Assembly (NCBI GenBank): GCA_002422685.1
Contig: DITC01000022.1
Coordinates: forward strand, 62,001 to 126,000
Origin: Thauera sp. UBA6194
GTDB lineage: Bacteria; Pseudomonadota; Gammaproteobacteria; Burkholderiales; Rhodocyclaceae
Reading direction: 5' to 3'
Length of the DNA: 64,000 nt
Below the pieces are notes generated by a model. The model saw nothing but the letters and a program-made list of their open reading frames with translations. It ran no database searches and had not been told where the DNA came from. Of the stretch, positions 58,291 to 64,000 are shown one piece after another. The position numbers and the translations under genes were made by a program. The first letter of the stretch is position 1. Each line of letters begins with the position of its first letter.

Positions 58291-58806
58291 TTGATCCCAC
58301 AACCGACCCCTCTGCTGGAGCCGAACTCGCCAATGCCGGGCCAGGTCACCGACCACTCATCCGACCCCCAGGCGCTGGACATCATCTTCATCGACGGCTT
58401 CGTCGGCGAGACGGTGATCGGCATCCACCACGACGAGCTGCACGACCCCCAGCCGCTGCGCATCGACCTGGCCGCCGGCCTGCCGCGCAGCCGCGCCTGC
58501 GACACCGACCACATCGGCGACACGATCGACTACAGCGTGGTGCGCAGCGCGCTGCACGAGATGCTGGCCGGACACTCTTACCGGCTGCTCGAAGCCTTCG
58601 CCGAGGGCGTCGCGGCGCTGCTGCTCGAGCGCTTCGGTGCGCACTGGGTGCGCGTGCGGGTGACCAAGCCGGGCAAGTTCCCGGACGTCGACGGCGTGGG
58701 CGTGATGATCGAGCGCCGCCGCCCCGCGCCCCCCGCCAGCGCGCGTCACACGGCCGAAGTGCTGAGCCTGCTCGGCGCCGGCATGGTGCCGGGCGAGCGT
58801 CGCTGA
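58291..58806 (+). CDS. Dihydroneopterin-aldolase-family protein (FolB-like)
   Basis: A protein of about 171 residues. The core IIFIDGFVGETVIGIHHDEL and the pattern TIDYSVVRSALHEML, SYRLLEAFAEGVAALLL, VRVRVTKPGKFPDVDGVGV are those of FolB/FolX. It would cleave the side chain of dihydroneopterin or a related pterin on the route to H4MPT or folate. The TTG at 58291 is chosen because AGGAGA lies eight bases upstream; ATG 58333 is an alternative that gives 157 residues. The gene stands in the H4MPT cluster and is convergent with fae, with a bidirectional terminator between. The C-terminus has about 35 extra residues after the aldolase fold. Confidence 0.86.
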   Translation: MIPQPTPLLEPNSPMPGQVTDHSSDPQALDIIFIDGFVGETVIGIHHDELHDPQPLRIDLAAGLPRSRACDTDHIGDTIDYSVVRSALHEMLAGHSYRLLEAFAEGVAALLLERFGAHWVRVRVTKPGKFPDVDGVGVMIERRRPAPPASARHTAEVLSLLGAGMVPGERR

Positions 58807-58839
58807 GCGCCGGACGCACCAGCCGGGCGCGGGTGCAAC

Positions 58840-58877
58840 AACAAAAAGGCCGAAGACTGCGCTTCGGCCTTTTTGTT
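58840..58877. terminator. Bidirectional terminator between folB-like and fae
   Basis: Arms of 16 bp (AACAAAAAGGCCGAAG / CTTCGGCCTTTTTGTT) form a perfect stem with a U-tract on both strands, placed between convergent genes. Confidence 0.92.
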
Positions 58878-58890
58878 GCGCGAGAAGCGC

Positions 58891-59400
58891 TCAGCCGGCT
58901 GCGAAAGGATGCGCAGACGACGCCTTCTTGGCCACCACCTCGGCCGCGGTGGGCTCGCCGTTGACCGCACGCTTGATGGATTCGCGCGTGGCCTGGTAGT
59001 TGTACTCCTGGATCTTCTTGTCGTCCTCTGCGAGCCAGTGGATGAACACGCCGACGCAGATGAAGATGTTGTCGGCCTCGTCGGCCGGGATGGTGCCGTC
59101 CTCGACGCTGTCGGCAACCGCCATGGCCACCGCGCGCTGCGCCGGGCCGAACATCTGCACGGCCTGCTTGGCGCCCTTGATCGTGACCTTGTTGAACATC
59201 ACCGTGGCCGGCTTGCACAGCAGGTTGGGCGCAACGACCGCCAGCAGCGACGTGAAGCCATCCTTGTTGTTCGTCAGTGCGGTGGCGAAAGCCGTTTCGG
59301 CAGCACTGCCCCGCGGGCCGAGGATGAGGTCGATGTGCGCAACCTCGTTACCCTCTCCGACCAGCGATTCCCCTACGAGCATGCGATCGATCTTTGCCAT
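58891..59400 (-). CDS. fae: Formaldehyde-activating enzyme
   Basis: A 169-residue Fae that condenses formaldehyde with H4MPT to methylene-H4MPT. The family start MLVGESLVGEGNEVAHIDL holds the catalytic His22. Further blocks are LILGPRGSAAETAFATALT, TNNKDGFTSLLAVVAPNLL and FNKVTIKGAKQAVQMFGPAQ. Length is normal. The GGAG site is nine bases before the ATG. It is a single gene with a 263-bp upstream gap and a shared terminator downstream. A divergent homologue without the His is at 40737-41270. It is the entry point of the C1 oxidation route here. Confidence 0.97.
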   Translation of the reverse strand: MAKIDRMLVGESLVGEGNEVAHIDLILGPRGSAAETAFATALTNNKDGFTSLLAVVAPNLLCKPATVMFNKVTIKGAKQAVQMFGPAQRAVAMAVADSVEDGTIPADEADNIFICVGVFIHWLAEDDKKIQEYNYQATRESIKRAVNGEPTAAEVVAKKASSAHPFAAG

Positions 59401-59663
59401 TCTTGTGTCTCCATTCGATGTGGTGGTGTGGCCGCCCGGGAGCTGGCCAGGTGCCGGAGGGCGGGTACAGAACCCCGGCATCGAGAGCACTGATACAGGA
59501 ACCGTGCCAGTTTTCGGCGTACACGCCGACGCGGCCCCAAAACGGCATCCCCCGCGCGCAAAGCCCGGGCGCCCCGCACGCGCGACCGGCATGGCGTGCG
59601 CCCAGGCGCCGCCGCTGGCGTGCGCAGAATGTTCAGGCCGATGCCAAAACCCGGGACACCTGA

Positions 59664-60728
59664 TCAAAAATGACACACCTGCGCCAGCGGCGCGGCCGTG
59701 GCCAGCCCGAGCCGGCGCACGAGCAGGTCGTCGACCAGGGCCTGGGCGATGTCGAAGCCGGTGACGCGCTGCAGCCCGCGCCAGGCCGCCACGCCGTTGA
59801 CCTCGATGACCTGCGCACCGAGCGGGTTCGACGCGTCGGGCAGCAGGTCCACGCCGGCGTAATCCATGCCCAGCGCCTGCGCCGCCGCTTCGGCGAGCGC
59901 CGCCAGCCGGGGCTCGAGCACGCAGGGCACACAGCGCGCCCCGCGCGCCACGTTGCGGATCCAGTGCGTGCTGACGCGCTTCATCGCCGCACGCGCGCGC
60001 CCGCCCACCACCAGCACCCGCCAGTCGAAGCCGGGCGCGGCGGCGGATTCGGGCTGCGGCACGAAGCGCTGCAGATAGGCCAGCCCGGACACGGTCGACA
60101 GCGCCGGCAGCGGCACGAACTCGCCATCGACCGGCCCCAGGCGCTGCAGGCCCTTGCCCTGCGAGCCGAACATCGGCTTGAGCACCAGGCTGTGCCCGGC
60201 CGCGGCCTCGCGCATCAGGATGCGCCGTGCCTGGGCCTCGTCTTCCACCGCCCAGGCCGGGGGCGTGGGCACGCCCGCACGCTGCAGCAGGAAGCTGGTC
60301 ATGGCCTTGTCGACGCTGCGCTCGATGGCGCGCGCGTCGTTGTACACCGGCACGCCGAGCTCGCGCAGCGCGTGCAGGATGCCGAGGCGCTTGGTGATCT
60401 GCTCCAGGCTGCCGCCGGCGATGCCGCGCACCAGCGCGGCGCGCGGCAGGCTGCGGCCGAAGCCCGGAATCACCAGCCCGTGGGGCGTTGCGGTGGTATC
60501 GAAGCGGCAGTCGGCCAGATCGACGCAGCGCCCCTCGAAGCCGCGCCGCGCCAGGGCCTGACGCAGGCGCCGGGTGTGCCAGCCGGTCTCGTCGGTGAAG
60601 ATGGCGACGCGGACCGCGCAGGGTGCGCCGCCAGGCTCGCCCGCCGCCGGCGCAGCACGCGCATCGCCCCCCGCGCCGCCGGGCCGCTCGCCCACGGGCA
60701 CGCTTCCGATCGGTGCGCTGCCGTGCAT
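59664..60728 (-). CDS. RimK-type ATP-grasp ligase of the H4MPT/methylofuran cluster
   Basis: A 354-residue ATP-grasp ligase. After a Gly/Ala/Pro-rich N-terminus (about 38 residues) the chain reads VRVAIFTDETGWHTRRLRQAL. The ATP-grasp core has VDKAMTSFLLQRAGVPTPP, LVLKPMFGSQGKGLQRLG and the metal site VIEVNGVAAWRGLQ. RimK-type ligases add glutamate to proteins or cofactors. Since bacterial methylofuran has a long polyglutamate tail, this enzyme could build it or modify H4MPT (MptN-like); this is inference. The gene follows mch by 4 bp and ends a minus-strand operon. Confidence 0.85.
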   Translation of the reverse strand: MHGSAPIGSVPVGERPGGAGGDARAAPAAGEPGGAPCAVRVAIFTDETGWHTRRLRQALARRGFEGRCVDLADCRFDTTATPHGLVIPGFGRSLPRAALVRGIAGGSLEQITKRLGILHALRELGVPVYNDARAIERSVDKAMTSFLLQRAGVPTPPAWAVEDEAQARRILMREAAAGHSLVLKPMFGSQGKGLQRLGPVDGEFVPLPALSTVSGLAYLQRFVPQPESAAAPGFDWRVLVVGGRARAAMKRVSTHWIRNVARGARCVPCVLEPRLAALAEAAAQALGMDYAGVDLLPDASNPLGAQVIEVNGVAAWRGLQRVTGFDIAQALVDDLLVRRLGLATAAPLAQVCHF

Positions 60729-60732
60729 CGCC

Positions 60733-61752
60733 TCACGCCTCCAGCCACAGGCGGCGCAGCAGGTCCATGTTCAGCCCGCCGCCATGCCAGGTGCGGCCGC
60801 TGTCGAGGTTGCTGACCCAGACCTCGGCGGGCGCGAACAGCGCCGGGTCGATCTTGTAGAAGTCGTACTCGTAGTCGCGGAAGATGTCGCCGAACGAGCG
60901 CCCGTAGTCGCGCGACGTGGACGACGGCAGGCGCTGGGCCAGATCACGCGCGGCCTCGTCGCTGCCGCGCACCTTCAGGTACACCCGGCCGCCGTAGAGG
61001 ATGGCGTCGTTGGTGCGCCCCATCGCCACGCCGGCGTCGGGGCTGGGCGCCGGCAGGGCCGCGGCGGCGTGGCCATCGACGACATCGGCGAGCGCGAAGC
61101 CGAGCTCATGCGCCTTGTGCATCGCCACCTCGAGCACGCGCGCCACCACCTGGGTGGTGCCGGCGAGGCTGGTGGTGGGGGTCAGCACCAGGGTCAGGCC
61201 TTCGGGCGTGAGGCCGCAGTCGCGCAACACCTTGTCGACCACCACCGCGGGCGGTCGGCGGTCGACTTCGAGCACCAGCACGCCGGCGTCGGCGGCGTCG
61301 CGGTAGCCGAGCTCGGCGAACAGGTCCTCGCGCCCGGCCAGCGCGCGCGCCGGACCGGAGCCGAGCGAAAAGAACTTCTTGCCGCCCGCCTCTTCCTTGC
61401 TGGCCGCCAGGCTCCAGCCGGCGTACTGGCTGGCGAGGCAGGCCAGCACCGGCTGGGCGCTGCTCACCTCCAGCCAGTCGGGCCAGCCCTCTTCCACGCG
61501 CGTGGCCAGGCGCACACTCCCGAGGCCGCCCATGCAGATCTCGCCGATCAGCACGCCGGCGGCCACGCTGCCGCGCACGTCGATGCCGGCATCGACCACG
61601 GTCACGCCGTTGTCCAGGCGCTCGACGGCGACGCCGAGCGCGTCGGCCGAGGTCAGCAGTTGCCCAACCAGCGGCGCGGCCAGGCGGTTCACGCTCAGCG
61701 CACGGGCGGCACCCGCCACGGCGTTGTTCCTGCCTTCTGCGGCCGCGCTCAT
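60733..61752 (-). CDS. mch: Methenyltetrahydromethanopterin cyclohydrolase
   Basis: A 339-residue Mch that hydrolyses methenyl-H4MPT to formyl-H4MPT. Family blocks are LSVNRLAAPLVGQLL, AGVLIGEICMGGLGSVRLAT, SSAQPVLACLASQYAGWSLA and GRTNDAILYGGRVYLKVRG. It ends in an expected HGGGLNMDLLRRLWL. Its ATG overlaps the mtdB stop (ATGA). No unusual residue is seen. It works between MtdB and the Fhc complex. Confidence 0.97.
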   Translation of the reverse strand: MSAAAEGRNNAVAGAARALSVNRLAAPLVGQLLTSADALGVAVERLDNGVTVVDAGIDVRGSVAAGVLIGEICMGGLGSVRLATRVEEGWPDWLEVSSAQPVLACLASQYAGWSLAASKEEAGGKKFFSLGSGPARALAGREDLFAELGYRDAADAGVLVLEVDRRPPAVVVDKVLRDCGLTPEGLTLVLTPTTSLAGTTQVVARVLEVAMHKAHELGFALADVVDGHAAAALPAPSPDAGVAMGRTNDAILYGGRVYLKVRGSDEAARDLAQRLPSSTSRDYGRSFGDIFRDYEYDFYKIDPALFAPAEVWVSNLDSGRTWHGGGLNMDLLRRLWLEA

Positions 61753-62654
61753 GACTTGTCCGCCAGCAGCTCGCGCGCCTTGGCGAAGGCCTCGCGGAAA
61801 CCGAGGTAGAGCGGCTTGTCGGCCTGGCGCATCGCCACCAGCAGACCGTTCTCGACCTGGTACTTGACGTTGCCCACTGCCAGCGCGCCGATGCCCACCG
61901 CCTGCGTGCCGGCGATCGGCTTGCCCTTGTCCATCACGCCCACACCGGCGATGCCCTCGGGCGGCACGGCGTTGACGTCGGCGGCGACCAGCAGGCGCGC
62001 GGCGCCCGCCACCTCGTCGGCGCTCATCACCTGCACACCCGCGGCGGCGGTGGCCAGCACCACGTCGGCCGCGGCCAACGCCGCGCGCCGCGCCTCGGCG
62101 CTGCCGGTGCTGGCGCCATGCAGCTCGCAGCCGAAGCGCGCGGCGGTCTCGGCCGCGGCCTTGTCGGCACTGGCCTGATCGCGATGGCTGCCGAGCGTCA
62201 CCCGCGCGCCCAACCCGGCGGCGAGCACGCCGGCGATGCGGCCCACGGTGCCGGTGCCGCCGAGGATCAGCACCTCCTTGCCGGCGAAATCGGTGCCGTG
62301 CGCGCTGCGCAGTAGCTGCTCGACGCAGGCGACCAGCGCCGCCGCGGTAGTGTAGGAGCCGCTCGGGTCGGCGATCACCGACACCTCGAAGGGCGGCACC
62401 ATGGCCTTGCGCGCGGTGTCGAGCATGTCGGCGGCGAGCATCACGTCACGGCCGCCGATGAAGATACCGGTGGCCTTCACGCCCTTGGGGCCGCGCGAGA
62501 AGATCGCGTCCTGGGTGAGGCCGGTGATCTCGTCCAGGGTCACGCCGCAATACGGCACCACGACCTGGTAGCCGGCATCGACCGCCATGTTGATGTCGAA
62601 CGGGCTCATCTGCTTGCCCGGCGTGAACATGTGAAGAATGTAGCTTCGCTCCAT
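61749..62654 (-). CDS. mtdB: NAD(P)-dependent methylene-tetrahydromethanopterin dehydrogenase
   Basis: A 301-residue MtdB that oxidises methylene-H4MPT to methenyl-H4MPT with NAD+ or NADP+. The N-terminal ILHMFTPGKQMSPFDINMAVDAG is diagnostic. The nucleotide-binding loop is ILGGTGTVGRIAGVLAAGLG. The C-terminus is GALAVGNVKYQVENGLL. It is closer to MtdB than to the tetrahydrofolate enzyme MtdA by the KQMSPFDINMA start. It lies 63 bp after the beta-RFAP synthase gene. Confidence 0.96.
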   Translation of the reverse strand: MERSYILHMFTPGKQMSPFDINMAVDAGYQVVVPYCGVTLDEITGLTQDAIFSRGPKGVKATGIFIGGRDVMLAADMLDTARKAMVPPFEVSVIADPSGSYTTAAALVACVEQLLRSAHGTDFAGKEVLILGGTGTVGRIAGVLAAGLGARVTLGSHRDQASADKAAAETAARFGCELHGASTGSAEARRAALAAADVVLATAAAGVQVMSADEVAGAARLLVAADVNAVPPEGIAGVGVMDKGKPIAGTQAVGIGALAVGNVKYQVENGLLVAMRQADKPLYLGFREAFAKARELLADKS

Positions 62655-62717
62655 GAGCGCCCTCCTCCTGTGCTGAAATCTCGTGGTATTCCGGGCTGCG
62701 GCCGAAGTCTGCGCCGC

Positions 62718-63752
62718 TCAGACGCGCACGAGCGCCGGCGTGCCCAGGGTGACGCGCGCGCCGCGGTTGTTGGCGCTGCACACGACGGTGCGCAGGGCCG
62801 GGTCGATCGCCCCCTGGCGCTGCGCCAGCGCGAGCAGGCGGCGGGCCTCGGCCTCGGAGGGCAGGATCGCAAAGCCGGTCGGGCCCCACGAGCTCTGGCC
62901 CACACCGGCCGGCCCCTGCACACGCAGCCAGTCCATGAAAGCGGCGACCGCCGCGCTGGTGTACATCGAGCCGCCCTGCGCGGGCGCGAAGTAGTCGCCG
63001 ATCTGGCGCTGGATGCGGCTGACGCTCTCGGCAAAGGGCTCGAAACGCTGCTCGATCACCGCCGGCAGCAGCTTGAGCAGCACATGGTGGCAGAGGTCGG
63101 CGGCGAGCGCGCGCGGAAAGGGTGCGAGCTGGTCCATCGCCGCGCGCTCGGCGGCACCGCTCAGGCCATCGATGCGCTCGTCGAGCACCAGCAGCACCCG
63201 CCACGCCGCAGGAAAGTCCAGCCGGGCCAGCACCGGCGCGGGCGTGCCACCGGCCCCGGGCCCACCGTCGAGCAGCAGGCCGCCCTGATCGAAGCCGGCG
63301 ATGCCCACCCCGGAGCGCTCGCCGCGGCCGAGGATCGCCGCGAGGCGCCGGGTGGGCAGCTCGAGGCCATGGAAGGCACAGAAAGCGCGCCCGAGCGCGA
63401 GCGCGAGCTGGGTGCCGGAGCCGAAACCCGAATGCGCCGGGGGCGCCTCGCGCAGCAGCACGTGCACCGGCTGCGTGCGCCCGGTTTCGCGCTGAAGCGT
63501 CTCGAGGTAGCGCGCCAGCCGCAGCGCGCTGCCCTGCTGACGGCGATCGAGCACGTGCACGCCGGGCTCGGCCGCCGCAGAGAGCTCGAGTCGGGTCGGG
63601 AAGGCGTCGATGACCAGCCCCAGGCTGGCGAAGCGGCGCCCGAGGCTGGCATTGGGATCGAGGAATCCGAGATGTAGCCGGGACGACGCATCCACGCGCA
63701 CGCCGAAGTGCTCGGCGTCGGGGCGATCGTGGCGGGAAAAATCAAAGTTCAT
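62718..63752 (-). CDS. mptG: Beta-ribofuranosylaminobenzene 5'-phosphate synthase
   Basis: A 344-residue enzyme of the GHMP-kinase fold. It joins p-aminobenzoate with phosphoribosyl pyrophosphate, the first committed step of H4MPT synthesis. Start SRLHLGFLDPNASLGRRFASL, phosphate-binding loop PPAHSGFGSGTQLALALG, then GVGIAGFDQGGLLLDGG and GVGQSSWGPTGFAIL. The ATG at 63752 overlaps the stop of the CitG-like gene. It fits the function of the pabBC gene at 38795, which supplies its substrate. Confidence 0.93.
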   Translation of the reverse strand: MNFDFSRHDRPDAEHFGVRVDASSRLHLGFLDPNASLGRRFASLGLVIDAFPTRLELSAAAEPGVHVLDRRQQGSALRLARYLETLQRETGRTQPVHVLLREAPPAHSGFGSGTQLALALGRAFCAFHGLELPTRRLAAILGRGERSGVGIAGFDQGGLLLDGGPGAGGTPAPVLARLDFPAAWRVLLVLDERIDGLSGAAERAAMDQLAPFPRALAADLCHHVLLKLLPAVIEQRFEPFAESVSRIQRQIGDYFAPAQGGSMYTSAAVAAFMDWLRVQGPAGVGQSSWGPTGFAILPSEAEARRLLALAQRQGAIDPALRTVVCSANNRGARVTLGTPALVRV

Positions 63753-64000
63753 GACGGAGGTCCGAGCGGTTCCATGCAGACTCCCGGGACAGCCGGGTCC
63801 CGAAGCTTTAGCAAGCTTCGTTCCATCGCGGCAGCCTGCGCGCTGGCCGCAGCGATCAGCGCGGGGTCGACCAGGCCGGGCTCGAGCACGGCCGCGACGA
63901 AGAGCGTGCACACGGTGAGATCGGCGCTCGTCCCCGGATTGAGGCCGCGCGCCTTGAGCGCGTCATCCCAGTCGGCCAGCGCTTCGCTGTCGGCAAGCTC
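63749..64000 (-). CDS. CitG/MdcB-like triphosphoribosyl-dephospho-CoA synthase family protein, N-terminal part missing at window edge
   Basis: The last 83 residues of a protein whose beginning lies beyond base 64000. The segment ALKARGLNPGTSADLTVCT is typical of the CitG/MdcB family, with a helical C-terminus ending in CMEPLGPPS. In methylotrophs a CitG-like gene accompanies the H4MPT cluster and its role is unknown. It overlaps mptG by four bases (ATGA) and so is part of the same operon. Confidence 0.8.
   Translation of the reverse strand, partial: ELADSEALADWDDALKARGLNPGTSADLTVCTLFVAAVLEPGLVDPALIAAASAQAAAMERSLLKLRDPAVPGVCMEPLGPPS

Overview
The window is GC-rich and almost fully coding. It reads as a betaproteobacterial chromosome, most likely of the Thauera/Azoarcus/Aromatoleum group (Rhodocyclales). 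The pointers are an AorABC-type aldehyde oxidoreductase operon, PQQ-alcohol-dehydrogenase accessory genes, and a bacterial tetrahydromethanopterin (H4MPT)/methylofuran C1 pathway. The genus is an inference; no rRNA or tRNA gene was found to fix it.

Left part (1-13.5 kb): the start of a TRAP-transporter receptor gene, a divergent LysR regulator, valS, tusA, bepA and moaC. A tungsten-related block follows on the minus strand: tungstate-type ABC permease and ATPase without a binding protein, then an operon aorA-aorB-aorC-moaD-like-small protein for an aldehyde:acceptor oxidoreductase.

Middle part (13.6-30.2 kb): an alcohol/aldehyde/formate oxidation regulon. Two paralogous AcoR-type sigma-54 activators bracket a PedF-type cytochrome c, a periplasmic binding protein, a double-Cache protein, a PQQ alcohol dehydrogenase with the lanthanide-type Asp-x-Asp signature, a SoxYZ-like carrier, a metallo-beta-lactamase/DUF302 fusion, and a two-gene NAD-linked formate dehydrogenase of the FDH1 (tungsten) type. 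Four sigma-54 promoters with nearly the same core (TGGCAYR-N4-TTGCA) lie in front of these units.

Accessory stretch (30.2-38.8 kb): a very large Gly-rich autotransporter, a secreted Arg/Glu/Lys-rich helical repeat protein, a cold-shock protein, a small CPFC protein and a HAD phosphatase.

C1 cofactor region (38.8-64 kb): a minus-strand operon fhcB-fhcA-fhcD-fhcC-fae-like-pabBC-HAD. It is followed by an accessory module (class II Fic protein with a repeat-rich promoter region, and a complete 1324-bp IS5-type element with a CTAA target duplication). Then come methylofuran and H4MPT genes: HisA-like, MfnD-like, MfnF-like, MfnE-like, MfnB, DUF447, a dihydropteroate-synthase-like protein, a flavoprotein and FolB. 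Finally there are the canonical fae, a RimK-like ligase, mch, mtdB, beta-RFAP synthase and a truncated CitG-like gene. Taken together the window encodes alcohol oxidation to aldehyde in the periplasm, formaldehyde capture by Fae, oxidation through MtdB, Mch and the Fhc complex to formate, and formate oxidation to CO2 with NADH formation. Much of the cofactor biosynthesis for this route lies beside it.
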